Source of the DNA: Clostridiales bacterium
GTDB taxonomy: Bacteria; Bacillota; Sulfobacillia; RBS10-35
Direction of reading: 5' to 3'
Assembly (NCBI GenBank): GCA_018729555.1
Contig: JAHHQG010000032.1
Coordinates: 1-64,000 of the forward strand
DNA: 64,000 nt
Below the pieces are notes generated by a model. It did not search any database. It was given only the letters and a program-made list of their open reading frames with translations, and was not told the DNA's origin. This document shows, piece by piece, positions 15,601 through 24,455 of this stretch (position 1 is its first letter; every line of letters begins with the position of its first letter). The position numbers and the translations under genes are program-made.

Positions 15601-18501
15601 TCAGTCCCCCGTCACCGGGGTGAGGACCTGGAAGCGCTCCTTCTCTGCCTGAAGCCGCTCGCTCCCACCCAGAACGCAGACGTACCCTTCCTCGGGGAGG
15701 GACGCGAAGAGGGATGCCGTCTCCCGAATATCCTCCGGCCGCGCCCGGAGGATCTCCTGCCGCTCCCGGTCCAACACCTCCTGACTGAGGCCCGTCAGCA
15801 CCATGGCATCGGCCCGCTCCCCCTTCATGGAGGGCGTCAGGGGTTGATCCAGACCCCGGATGGTCCCGATGACGTACTTGGTCATCTCCCGTTCATCGGT
15901 ATCAAAGGTCCGGAGGTAGTCCGCCAGGCCGTCGAAGGTCTTGAGAGTCTCCTCCAGGTGGGGGTCCCGGTAGGAAGCCAGGGCCACCTCCCCCGCCCGG
16001 CTCAGCTGGAAGAGGGCTCCGTAGGCGCCTCCCTTCACCCGCACCCGGTTCCAGAGGTAATCCAGCCGCACCACCGTCTGGACCACCCGCCAGATGCCCG
16101 TGGGCTTCCCCTGGACCTTTCCCGCCTTGGCCACGTACTGCACCCGGGCGCCGGAAAGAAGCCCCTCGCTCCGGGGACCGGGGCTAAAGGGCCGGGGGGC
16201 CGCCCCCACCGCTTCCCCGCCCATGAGGGCTTCCCCTCCTTCAAAGGCCTTGAGGAAGGTGGCTTTCTCCTTTTCCCCGCCGGTAAAGGAGTAGATGAGT
16301 TCCTCCCCCGCAAAGATGCGGCCGTAAAGGTCCTGAAGCTTCTCCAGGACCTCTTGCGGCCGCTCCTTCATCCGCCGGAGGACTTCTTTCAGGAAGAGGA
16401 AATACCCCACCCCGTCCGCCATATCCCGCATGCGGGCCGAGGGGGAAAAGAGGGAGAGGGCCCTTTGGGCGGCGATCTCATGGCCCTGCCAGTAAAGGCT
16501 CATCTCCATGCGGGAACGCTGCTCCAAAAGGAGGGTCTGGATCCGCTCCCGATTCTCAAGGAGGCTTTCCTTGAGGATCTCCAGCAGAAGCTCCCAGGCC
16601 GAAGGGATCTTATCCTGAAGCGCCCGCCACCGAACGACCCCGTAGGTCTCGTAATGGTCGGCGGAAAAGGCCTGGTGGAAGGTCTCCACCCCCATGGTGA
16701 GCTGCCCGAAGCGAAGGCCGATCTCATCGGCCACATCGGCGTATGACCTCCTTCGGGTATCCACCTTCCCCAAGAGGTAGAAGAGGAGGCTCGCCCAGGG
16801 GATCTCCTCCACCTCCAGATGGCGAAGGGGCACGTAGAGGTTCACGTACCCGATCCCCCGTCCGTCCACCGGGTGGTAGAGGAAGCGGCGCCGGCCGCGC
16901 CGTTCCTCCTCCGTGGGGATGGCCTCTCCTCGGGGAGCCACATCCTCCCTTTGGAGAAGGGGCAAAAGGGCCAGGACCTCCGGAGCATCGGGTTCCGTCT
17001 GGCGTTTTAAAAGGGCTTGGGTTTCCGCCATGATGCGGCTTTTTTCTTCCTCGGAAAGCTGGGCCTTCTTTTCCGCCAGCTCTTTCTTGAGCTTCTCTTC
17101 TTCTTCGTCGAAAAGCCCTTCCGTCGCCTCCAGCACGAGGTAGAGGGCATGGGGATTCTTCAAAAGGCGCTCTTCGATGAGGGCCTCGAAGTAGCCTTTC
17201 TCCACCCCTTCCTTCAGCCGGGGAAGGATCTTCTCATAGCGGAGGTAGCCCAGGGGATCGGCCCCATAGACCCAGGGCGTAAGGGCCTGGAGGGAGATGG
17301 CAAGACCCTTGGGGAAGCCCCGCATGTCGGCTTCCCGCAAGCGGAACTCCAGCTGGGTGAGGGAGCTCAAAAGAAGCTTTTTGGGAAGCCCCTCTTTCAC
17401 CAGGCGCTGGAGCTCTTCCTTCAACACCCGGACAAACTCCTCCGCCCGCTCCCGGCGTCCGTTCTTCACCGCCACGGCAAAGACCGGCTGCTGGAGGTCG
17501 TCGGTGAAGAAGGCCATGACGTCCTCGCCAAGGCCCGCATCCAAAAGGGCCTTTTTGAGGGGCGCCGCCGGCGATTCCACCAGGACGGCCGTCAGGACGG
17601 AAAGGGCCATGTGGACGTCCGGTTCATCGGCCCCGGCCGCCACCGCGGCAAAGGTGAGGTAATCCTTCCCTTCCGGCGATGTGCCCCGGGGGAGGGAGTA
17701 GCGGGCCTTCGCCCACTTGGGTTCGGGAAAGGGCGGCTGAAGGGGAAGGGCGGCATGGACCTCCTTTCGCTCAAAGCGGGAAAGGTACTCTTCGTCCAGC
17801 TTTTTCAAAAGAGCCTCCAGGTTGACGTCCCCGTAGACCAGGATGCGGCTGTTGCTGGGGTGGTAGTAGGTGTCGTGGAAGGCCACGAAGGTCTTTTGAT
17901 CCAGGGTGGGGATCACCGCCGGATCGCCCCCGCTGTCAAAGCGGTAGGGCGTATCGGGGAAGAGCTCTTCCTGGACGGCCTTGAAGAGCACCGCCTCCGG
18001 CGACGAATAGGCCCCCTTCATCTCGTTGTAGACCACCCCGCGGATCTCCAGAGGCTGGTCTTCGCCCAAAAGCTCATAGTGCCAGCCTTCCTGCATGAGG
18101 ATATGGGGATCTTCTTTCAGGCGCGGGAAGAACACTGCATCTAAATAGACATCCACCAGATTGAAAAAGTCTTTTTCGTTCCGGCTGGCTACCGGATAGA
18201 CCGTCTTATCGGGGTAGGTCATGGCGTTCAAAAAGGTGGCCAGGGACCCCTTCAAAAGCTCGACGAAAGGCTCTTTGCTGGGGTACTTGCGGGACCCATT
18301 CAGGACCGAGTGCTCCAGGATGTGAGGAAGCCCGTTGCTGGAGGGAGGCGGCGTTGTAAAGGCGATGGTGAAGACTTTGTTGTCGTCATCGTTCAAAAAG
18401 GCCAGCAGGCGGGCTCCCGTCTTCTCATGCTCCAGCTCCAGGACCTCCGCAGGAATCTCTTCCACGTAGGTCCGGCTCAGCTCGCGGAAACCGTGGGTCA
18501 T
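15601..18501 (-). CDS. M16C metalloprotease (presequence protease-like)
   Basis: A 966-residue protease of the M16C (PreP/Cym1) group. The inverted zinc motif HXXEH is HILEH in GLPHILEHSVLNGS (near residue 60), and the distal Glu region is GVVYNEMKGAYSSPE (about 155-170). Four repeated domains joined by a long helical hinge (EEEKLKKELAEKKAQLSEEE) give the expected clamshell. Such enzymes degrade unfolded peptides. No signal peptide, so cytosolic. The ATG has GAAGGAGGATGCC upstream and is divergent from the secreted-protein gene at 18599. Confidence 0.92.
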   Translation of the reverse strand: MTHGFRELSRTYVEEIPAEVLELEHEKTGARLLAFLNDDDNKVFTIAFTTPPPSSNGLPHILEHSVLNGSRKYPSKEPFVELLKGSLATFLNAMTYPDKTVYPVASRNEKDFFNLVDVYLDAVFFPRLKEDPHILMQEGWHYELLGEDQPLEIRGVVYNEMKGAYSSPEAVLFKAVQEELFPDTPYRFDSGGDPAVIPTLDQKTFVAFHDTYYHPSNSRILVYGDVNLEALLKKLDEEYLSRFERKEVHAALPLQPPFPEPKWAKARYSLPRGTSPEGKDYLTFAAVAAGADEPDVHMALSVLTAVLVESPAAPLKKALLDAGLGEDVMAFFTDDLQQPVFAVAVKNGRRERAEEFVRVLKEELQRLVKEGLPKKLLLSSLTQLEFRLREADMRGFPKGLAISLQALTPWVYGADPLGYLRYEKILPRLKEGVEKGYFEALIEERLLKNPHALYLVLEATEGLFDEEEEKLKKELAEKKAQLSEEEKSRIMAETQALLKRQTEPDAPEVLALLPLLQREDVAPRGEAIPTEEERRGRRRFLYHPVDGRGIGYVNLYVPLRHLEVEEIPWASLLFYLLGKVDTRRRSYADVADEIGLRFGQLTMGVETFHQAFSADHYETYGVVRWRALQDKIPSAWELLLEILKESLLENRERIQTLLLEQRSRMEMSLYWQGHEIAAQRALSLFSPSARMRDMADGVGYFLFLKEVLRRMKERPQEVLEKLQDLYGRIFAGEELIYSFTGGEKEKATFLKAFEGGEALMGGEAVGAAPRPFSPGPRSEGLLSGARVQYVAKAGKVQGKPTGIWRVVQTVVRLDYLWNRVRVKGGAYGALFQLSRAGEVALASYRDPHLEETLKTFDGLADYLRTFDTDEREMTKYVIGTIRGLDQPLTPSMKGERADAMVLTGLSQEVLDRERQEILRARPEDIRETASLFASLPEEGYVCVLGGSERLQAEKERFQVLTPVTGD

Positions 18502-18598
18502 GGGCAGGCATCCTCCTTCACGGTAGATGGAATCATACCACAGTTGACGATTTGTTGACGATCGCCGGGTAAAAGAAAGCCAGAAAGGAGGTGACCCA
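18502..18598 (+). promoter_or_regulatory. Divergent promoter region with TTGACGAT direct repeats
   Basis: The 97-bp gap between the divergent M16C and secreted-protein genes contains TTGACGAT at 18544-18551 and again at 18555-18562, one helical turn apart. Either could act as a -35 box; a TATAAT-like partner is not obvious (GGTAAAAG follows at a plausible distance). The spacing also fits a regulator site. AAAGGAGGTGACCC precedes the rightward gene. Confidence 0.4.
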
Positions 18599-19273
18599 TT
18601 GAAGCGCTACCTTTGGGCGATCGTCGCCGCAGCCCTCATCCTGGCGGCGGGGACCGGCGCCTTTATGGGGGGCAAGGCTCTGGCGGCCGCCAGCGGGGAG
18701 CCCAGCTTTTTGAGCTATCTCGCCAAAGAGCTGGGACTGACCCCGGACGACCTGAACGCCAAGATCGAGAAAGCCTACCAGGAGTATCTCCAGGATCAGG
18801 TGGATGCCGGGCAGATCTCCAAGGAAACGGCCCAGAAGCTGGAGGAACGTCTCCAGGACGGGTTGGAGAAGGGCCATGTCTTCTTCACCCTTTCCCGGGA
18901 TTGGCCGTTCTTCAGCTACGAGGAGAAGGGGCACGGCCATCAGGGGGGCATCACCCTCATCCCCTTCCCCAAGCTGGCTGACACCCTGGGCTTGACCATG
19001 GACCAGCTGGCCCAGGAGCTGCGCTCCGGAAAGACGCCGGAAGAGCTTCTCCAGGCGGCGGGGAAATCCACCCAGGCCTTCATCGATGAAGCCACGGCCT
19101 CCTTCAAGGACCGGCTCCAGACCCTCGTCCAGGACGGGAAGATCACCCAGGAGAAGGCCGACCAGATGCTCCAGCAGCTAAAGGCCCGGCTGCAGGACTG
19201 GCTCCAGAAGCCCTTCCCTGCCACGCCCGAGAAGCACCCGTGGCGGAAGGGCCAGCCGGGCGCCGGCGTCTAA
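18599..19273 (+). CDS. Secreted helical protein with DUF2680-like repeats
   Basis: A 224-residue exported protein. Residues 1-30 form a signal peptide (KRYLWAIVAAALILAAGTGA). The mature part has two similar helical units: LGLTPDDLNAKIEKAYQEYL ... GQISKETAQKLEERLQ and LGLTMDQLAQELRSGKTPEE ... GKITQEKADQMLQQLKARLQ. The pattern (hydrophobic helix, then a G-x-I-T/S-x-E-x-A turn, then a helix) is like DUF2680 / YckD-type proteins of spore-formers, whose function is unknown. The TTG start is fixed by AAAGGAGGTGACCC. The 3' end overlaps the convergent FMN reductase by 4 bp. Confidence 0.7.
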   Translation: MKRYLWAIVAAALILAAGTGAFMGGKALAAASGEPSFLSYLAKELGLTPDDLNAKIEKAYQEYLQDQVDAGQISKETAQKLEERLQDGLEKGHVFFTLSRDWPFFSYEEKGHGHQGGITLIPFPKLADTLGLTMDQLAQELRSGKTPEELLQAAGKSTQAFIDEATASFKDRLQTLVQDGKITQEKADQMLQQLKARLQDWLQKPFPATPEKHPWRKGQPGAGV

Positions 19274-19863
19274 CCGGATACGCCGGAAAACCGGCTTCTC
19301 ACATCCTCACGGAGGGGGCGAAGGGCCTCCTCCCATTTTTTGAGCTCCTCCAGCATGGCGGGGGCCGCCTGCTTGAGGACCTCGTTGGGAACGAAGACCC
19401 CGTCCCGGATGAACTGGGCCACAAAGGGGATGGAGACGGCCTCAAAGAGGGGCATCATCTTCAAGGTGGTCACCACCTGCTTGATCTGCTGAGCGGCCCG
19501 CAGTCCCGCCGAGACCCCTCCGTAGCTCACCAACCCCACCGGCTTGTACTGCCACTCCCAGTGGAGGTAATCGAGGGCGTTCTTTAAGGGTGCCGTCATG
19601 GCGAAGTTGTACTCCGGGTGGACGAAGACAAAGGCATCCTGCTCATCGATGAGCCGGCTCCAAGCTTTGGTGTGCTCGTGGACATACTGGCGAAGGCGCG
19701 GGTGCTGGGGCTCATCCATGAAGGGTAGGTTCACCTCTTTAAGGTCGATCCAGGTGACGTCGAAATACCCGTGGCGCTTCACTTCCTCCAAAAACCAGCG
19801 GGCCACGGGAAGCCCCACCCTTCCGGGCCGGGTGCTGGCGACGATCAAACCGAGCTTGGGCAT
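19270..19863 (-). CDS. NADPH-dependent FMN reductase
   Basis: A 197-residue flavodoxin-fold reductase. The N-terminal strand and FMN phosphate loop are LGLIVASTRPGRVG, and the flavin-contacting segment HPEYNFAMTAPLKNALDYL is characteristic of the NADPH_dep_FMN_red family (chromate/quinone/azo reductase type). ATG 19863 is preceded by GGAGGGAGACC. The S9 peptidase pseudogene ends 22 bp upstream on the same strand, so the two were probably co-transcribed. The physiological acceptor is unknown. Confidence 0.88.
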   Translation of the reverse strand: MPKLGLIVASTRPGRVGLPVARWFLEEVKRHGYFDVTWIDLKEVNLPFMDEPQHPRLRQYVHEHTKAWSRLIDEQDAFVFVHPEYNFAMTAPLKNALDYLHWEWQYKPVGLVSYGGVSAGLRAAQQIKQVVTTLKMMPLFEAVSIPFVAQFIRDGVFVPNEVLKQAAPAMLEELKKWEEALRPLREDVRSRFSGVSG

Positions 19864-19885
19864 GGTCTCCCTCCGTCCCCTTCTC

Positions 19886-21816
19886 TCAAAGATTCTTGAT
19901 CTCCACCGCTTCCAGCTCATCCGCCGGGGTAAAGCCAAAGACCCGGCCATAGAAATAGAGCTCCGCCTCCAGGGTCCGCCGGATATTCTCCGCCTTCCGA
20001 AACCCATGGCCTTCCCCCGGAAAGGCCAGGTAGGCCACGGGGATCCCCTTTTCCCGCAGCTTTTCCACCATCATCTCCGCCTGATGGGGCGGCACCATTT
20101 TGTCGTTGCGGTTGAGGTCCAGCTTGAAGCGGTTTCCCCCGGAGGGGAAGGGACCGCTCTCATAGGGGCCTCGGATGCGCCCCTCCACGTAGAGGTGATA
20201 GAATTCCCCCTCTACCTCATCGATGCCCCGGCGCACAACTTATGGGTGTCTTTGGCGAGAGCCTCCAGGTCGCTGACCCCAAAGTGGCTGGCCCCTGCCT
20301 TAAAGGTGTCTCCAAAGACCAGGGCCGCCATGGTGGTATAGCCGCCGGCGCTCCTTCCCCGGATGGCCAGGCGCTCCCCATCGACCAAACCCTCTTGCAC
20401 CAGGTAGTGGGCCGCCGCCTGGCAATCCTCCACATCCACCTGGCCCCACCTTTCCTTGAGGAGCTCCCGGTAGTTCCGTCCATAGCCTGTGCTGCCCCCA
20501 TAGTTCACATCCACCACGGCAAAGCCGCGGCTGGTCCAGTACTGGATCCCCAAGTTGAAGGACGGGCGGACATGGCTGGTGGGACCTCCGTGGGTGAAAA
20601 CCAAAAGGGGAGGCTTTTCCCCCTCCGGTCCCTGGAAATCCTTATTCTGGGGCGGGTAATAGAGGGCATGGGCCTTCCTTCCCCCCTGGGAAGGAAAGGT
20701 GATGGGCCGGGGCCGGGAAAGATAACCCTCATCCAAAGGAGCCTCCATGCTCCCCTGCCGCTCTTCCCACTCCCCTGTGCCAAGGTCCAAAAGAATGACC
20801 CCCATGGGCCTTTCGGGAGAGCTTCCCACAAAGGCGGCCTTCCCTTCCCGCACCTTCACGTGCTGGATGGCCGTAAAAGGGAGATGGAGAGGGGTGAGCC
20901 GACCGGTCTTCAGGTCCAGGGCCGCCAGGTGGGAAAAGGTGTCCTTTTCATACTTCAAGACCAGACGATCGGACCCCGCGAAGCCATAGGTCGTGGCCCC
21001 CAGCTGCCAGAGGGGCTCCCCGAATTCTGCCTCCATCGGCAAAAGGCCCACCCCCTTCTCCCCTTCCAGCCGGTAGAGGTTCCACCAGCCTTGCCGGTCG
21101 GAGATGTAATAGAGGGTGCCCTCAGGGGACCACTCGGGCTGGAAGATGGATTCCTCCAGGCCTCCCGCCACCTGCCTCTTTTCACCCAGGCGGCCATCGG
21201 GAAGGATGGGGGCCACGTAGAGAAAGGTGCCGTCCCAGGGCATGCGCGGATGATCCCAGGCGATGAAGGAAAGAAGGCTTCCGTCGGGGCTCAGGCGGGG
21301 GTAAGCGTAGAAGTCGTGGCCTTCCTCCAGGACGGTTACCTCCCCCGTGGAAAGGTCCACCGCCGCCACGGTGTTTTGGGCCTCCCGGTCGGAAATCCCG
21401 TGATCCTCCCGAATCACGATCAGCCGCCCCCGCTCTGCATCCAAAACGCCATCGGCATAGCGAAAAGGGCCTTCCGCGGTGAGGGGCCGCGGGGTCTCTC
21501 CCGGCCGCACCCGGTACAGGCGCTGATCGGGGAAGTGGCTGAAGAAAACCTCTCCCTTTCCTAGGGTCACAGACCCGCCCCCGTATTCATGGACCCGGGT
21601 GCGGGCATCAAAAGGGGGCGGCGTCACCTCTTCCTTCTCACCTCTTTCTCTGGAGCGGCAGAGGACGCTTCGCCCTCCGCTGAAAGGCCGGTTCTCCAGC
21701 CAGTAGAGGCCATCTGCCTCCAGCCACACCCCCGCGAAGGTGATGCTCCCTTGGGCGATAAGGGAAGCGGTGATAGGCGAAGCCCACGAACCATAAGGCG
21801 CTTTCTTTATTTCCAT
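19886..21816 (-). pseudogene. S9 acylaminoacyl/dipeptidyl peptidase, broken by an M14 gene patch
   Basis: The minus strand encodes an S9 prolyl-oligopeptidase-family enzyme: a seven-bladed propeller (about residues 30-350) and an alpha/beta hydrolase domain with the nucleophile motif GRSAGG. After [12 protein letters not shown] the sequence changes at 20236 into 132 bp copied from the M14 carboxypeptidase gene, then returns at 20104 to S9 sequence ([10 protein letters not shown], and the catalytic His in GEGHGFRK). The patch replaces roughly 43 residues that normally join these blocks and shifts the frame, giving an early stop at 20212 with the 3' part in another frame. The best start is ATG 21816; 21828 is possible. 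Confidence 0.85.
20105..20236 (-). repeat. Inverted repeat D, copy of M14 gene segment
   Basis: These 132 bases are the reverse complement of 23100-23231 with a single mismatch (Gly-to-Ser in GPYESGP against GPYEGGP). They encode part of the carboxypeptidase body but lie inside the S9 peptidase gene. Confidence 0.92.
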
Positions 21817-21889
21817 GGCGGTTTCCATCCTTCCCTCGGGTATGCCTTTCCGCCTTCCTCGCCCATACTAACACCCGGGGAGGTCCGCC

Positions 21890-22240
21890 ATGGAAGCCAG
21901 GCACTTGGGCCTTTTCGTCGGAAAGTGGCTCTCCCTCTGGCTCACCTTGAGCCTCACCTGGCGCCTCATCGGAGCACCCCGCCAGCCCGATGCCCTCATC
22001 GCCCTGGCCCTGGCGGCCCTTCTCTACCCCTTCGGGGACCGATGGCTTCGACAGCGGGAAGGGCCCCTGGCAGGGGCCCTGGGGGAAGGGCTGTTGGCCT
22101 TCTTCCTCCTCTGGGCCATGACCTATTTCCTCTACCCCGCCCGCCACCTCACCCTGGACCAGCTCCTCGTGACCGCCGGCGCCGTCGCCTTCATCCAGTA
22201 CCTCTGGCATCGGCTCACCCCCCACCTTCCCCTGAGGTAG
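21890..22240 (+). CDS. Small four-helix membrane protein
   Basis: A 116-residue protein with four predicted membrane helices (about 8-27, 34-47, 62-80, 88-105) separated by short Arg-rich loops. Length and layout are like DUF2512/YndM-type proteins of Bacillota, but no decisive motif is seen. ATG 21890 has CGGGGAGGTCC upstream. It is divergent from the S9 peptidase and precedes the pilin-like gene by 60 bp. Confidence 0.55.
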   Translation: MEARHLGLFVGKWLSLWLTLSLTWRLIGAPRQPDALIALALAALLYPFGDRWLRQREGPLAGALGEGLLAFFLLWAMTYFLYPARHLTLDQLLVTAGAVAFIQYLWHRLTPHLPLR

Positions 22241-22272
22241 CTCAAAGAAGGAAAAGAGCTTCGCGTAGGGAA

Positions 22273-22300
22273 AAAGGTCCCTTGGTAAAGAGGGACCTTT
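22273..22300 (+). promoter_or_regulatory. Hairpin covering the ribosome site of the pilin gene
   Basis: A perfect 10-bp stem, AAAGGTCCCT (22273-22282) with AGGGACCTTT (22291-22300), closes an 8-base loop. Its 3' arm contains the GAGGGA that would serve as ribosome site for the GTG at 22302. It could be a terminator of the upstream gene, but it lacks a T-run and ends one base before the start codon, which favours translational control. Confidence 0.5.
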
Positions 22301-22301
22301 C

Positions 22302-22490
22302 GTGAATAAGCTTTTTAAGAAGCTCAAGGAAGACGAGGCGGGCCAGTCCCTCTGGGATTACTACCTCATCACCCTGGGTCTCGCCGCCACCGCCCTCCTG
22401 GCCGTCACCGACACGGGCCACACCTTTTTGAACTGGCTCCTTCGGGTGTGGGATCTCTTCCGGAACCTCTTCCTCTGGCCGGAGGTTTAA
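22302..22490 (+). CDS. Flp/Fap-type pilin-like small protein
   Basis: A 62-residue protein. The N-terminus KLFKKLKEDEAG is a short basic-acidic leader followed by a hydrophobic helix (QSLWDYYLITLGLAATALLA), the layout of Flp pilins, in which a prepilin peptidase cuts after the Gly and an acidic residue follows at position +5 (here D). The C-terminal 25 residues are aromatic and unusual. An A24 prepilin peptidase is encoded at 46503, but no other tad/flp gene is nearby. The GTG start is set by the adjacent GAGGGA inside the hairpin. Confidence 0.6.
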   Translation: MNKLFKKLKEDEAGQSLWDYYLITLGLAATALLAVTDTGHTFLNWLLRVWDLFRNLFLWPEV

Positions 22491-22568
22491 CCGCCTTTAA
22501 CACTCCCGGGAGGATTTTTCTTTCGTATCCCGAATAAGGGCTCCCAAACTAGGAAAGGAGTCCTGCCC

Positions 22569-24260
22569 TTGTCGCGCTTAACCCTCACCTTCGATCACTT
22601 TCCCGACTACGAGGAGCTGACCCGCTGGCTGCAACGGGCCCACGACCAATACCCTGACCTTACGGAGCTTTACTCCATCGGCAGAACCTATGAAGGTCGG
22701 GAGATCTGGTGCCTGGAGATCACCCAAAAGGCCACGGGCCCAGGTCTGGAAAAGCCCGGCATGTACGTCGACGCCAACATCCACGCCAGCGAATTCACCG
22801 GCGGCATGGCGGCCCTGGAGACCATCCGCGTCCTTTTGGAAGAATACCCCCGGGATCCCCTGGTCCGCCACCTGGTGGATACGCGGGTCTTCTACATCCT
22901 CCCCCGCATCAGCGCCGACGGCTCCGAGATGGTGCTGAAAACGCCCTACTACGTCCGCTCTAACGTGCGCCCCTACCCCGAAGAAGAGCGGGAAGGCCTC
23001 TACCCCGAGGACATCAACGGCGACGGCCTCATCCTCACCATGCGGGTGAAAGATCCCAACGGCGCCTGGAGGAAATCTGCAAAGGATCCGCGGGTCATGG
23101 TGCGCCGGGGCATCGATGAGGTAGAGGGGGAATTCTATCACCTCTACGTGGAGGGGCGCATCCGAGGCCCCTATGAGGGCGGTCCCTTCCCCTCCGGGGG
23201 AAACCGCTTCAAGCTGGACCTCAACCGCAACTTCCCCGGCGATTACCGCCCCGAAGGGATCCAGCCGGGGGCCAGCCTCTACCCCCTGGATCAGCCGGAA
23301 ACCCGGGCCATGGCGGAGTTCTTTGCCGCTCATCCCAACATCGCCTGTGCCCAGACCTTTCACACCTTCTCGGGGGTCATCCTCCGTCCCTACGCCACCC
23401 GTCCCGACAAGGAGATCCCGGGAGAAGACCTCCGCTGGTTCGAGATCCTGGGGCAGCGGGGGAAAGAGATCACCGGCTATCCCATGGTTTCGGTCTACGA
23501 AGGGTTCCGCTTCGACAAGGCCAGCCCTGTCTACGGCTACGGCACCCTTTTCGAATGGTGGTACGGCCAGCAAGGGGTCTTCTACCTGGCGACGGAGCTC
23601 TGGAACCCCTATGAGGCGGCGGGGGTAACGGGCCCCTTTTCGGGCCACCGGGAGCTCACGGAGGAGGATTGGCTGAAGATGATGGAGTGGAACGACAAGG
23701 AGCTGAAGGGGGAGGGCTTTGTGGACTGGCAGCCCTTCCAGCACCCCGATCTGGGCGAAGTGGAGATCGGCGGATGGAAGACTCTCTATTGCATCAGCAA
23801 CGCCCCCTTCGGTCGTTACCTTAAAGAGCACGCCCAAAGGAACGCCCGCTTCAACCTCACCCATGCCGCCATGAGCCCCCGCTTGGCCATCGCCCGGGCC
23901 AGCGCCAAACCCGTGGGAGACGGCGTCTTTGAAGTCTGGGCCGATGTCCAGAACCAGGGGTACCTTCCCACCTACGTCACCCGCCAGGCCCTCCAGATGA
24001 AGGCCGTCAAAGAGGTGGAGGCCTTCCTAGAGGCGGAAGGGGATATCGAGGTCCTCACCCGCCCCGCCACCCAAACCCTGGGTCACATCTCGGGAAGGGG
24101 CCTTCCGCCCCAGTTCTTCCGCCCAGGTTCCCTGGAGACCCCCTCGGAAAAGAGGGTCCGGTTCTTGGTGAAGGCGCCCCGGGGCGGGGAGGTGACGGTG
24201 GTGGTGCGCCATGCCCGGGCCGGCACCGCCCGGGCGAGGGTGCAACTCCCCCCTTTCTAA
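22569..24260 (+). CDS. M14 zinc carboxypeptidase
   Basis: A 563-residue cytosolic zinc carboxypeptidase. Zinc ligands are H and E of NIHASEFTGG (about residues 75-84) and the later His of QTFHTFSGV (about 263); the catalytic Glu is in YLATELWNP (about 342). The N-terminus has the M14 entry region (YEELTRWLQRAHDQYPDL, then IGRTYEGREIW). The C-terminal 130 residues form a strand-rich domain. The TTG start has AAAGGAGTCC upstream. A 132-bp part (23100-23231) has been copied into the S9 peptidase gene. Confidence 0.9.
   Translation: MSRLTLTFDHFPDYEELTRWLQRAHDQYPDLTELYSIGRTYEGREIWCLEITQKATGPGLEKPGMYVDANIHASEFTGGMAALETIRVLLEEYPRDPLVRHLVDTRVFYILPRISADGSEMVLKTPYYVRSNVRPYPEEEREGLYPEDINGDGLILTMRVKDPNGAWRKSAKDPRVMVRRGIDEVEGEFYHLYVEGRIRGPYEGGPFPSGGNRFKLDLNRNFPGDYRPEGIQPGASLYPLDQPETRAMAEFFAAHPNIACAQTFHTFSGVILRPYATRPDKEIPGEDLRWFEILGQRGKEITGYPMVSVYEGFRFDKASPVYGYGTLFEWWYGQQGVFYLATELWNPYEAAGVTGPFSGHRELTEEDWLKMMEWNDKELKGEGFVDWQPFQHPDLGEVEIGGWKTLYCISNAPFGRYLKEHAQRNARFNLTHAAMSPRLAIARASAKPVGDGVFEVWADVQNQGYLPTYVTRQALQMKAVKEVEAFLEAEGDIEVLTRPATQTLGHISGRGLPPQFFRPGSLETPSEKRVRFLVKAPRGGEVTVVVRHARAGTARARVQLPPF
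23100..23231 (+). repeat. Inverted repeat D, source
   Basis: This segment within the M14 carboxypeptidase gene is found in inverted orientation at 20105-20236. It is in frame and intact here, hence the donor. Confidence 0.9.
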
Positions 24261-24299
24261 AGGGCTTTTCTTTCGCCAAGGGCTGTGCTAACCTTGCAT

Positions 24300-24431
24300 G
24301 AGGTTGGGGAGTAGCCTCCCGCCCTTGGAGGCGGGCCGGACGGCCGTCAGGACGGTTCCCCAAGGGGAGCCCGGCCGCCGGGGATTCACCTCCTGGCAAG
24401 ACCACCGCCAAACCATGGGCGGTGGTTTTTT
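24300..24431 (+). ncRNA. yybP-ykoY manganese riboswitch
   Basis: The leader of the TerC gene carries the conserved core of the yybP-ykoY class: GGGGAGTAG (24306-24314), a GC-rich paired element, GGTTCCCC (24355-24361) closing on the first stem, and GGCAAGACC (24395-24403). These riboswitches bind Mn2+ and typically control Mn exporters and TerC-family proteins. The last conserved bases (ACC) are also the first bases of the terminator stem, so ligand binding would compete with termination, the usual on-switch arrangement. Confidence 0.88.
24401..24431 (+). terminator. Expression-platform terminator of the riboswitch
   Basis: Stem ACCACCGCC (24401-24409) / GGCGGTGGT (24418-24426) followed by a run of six T. 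It overlaps the riboswitch core and lies upstream of the TerC ribosome site (AAAAGGAGGTCG). Confidence 0.9.
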
Positions 24432-24455
24432 GCCGCCCGAAAAGGAGGTCGACCG

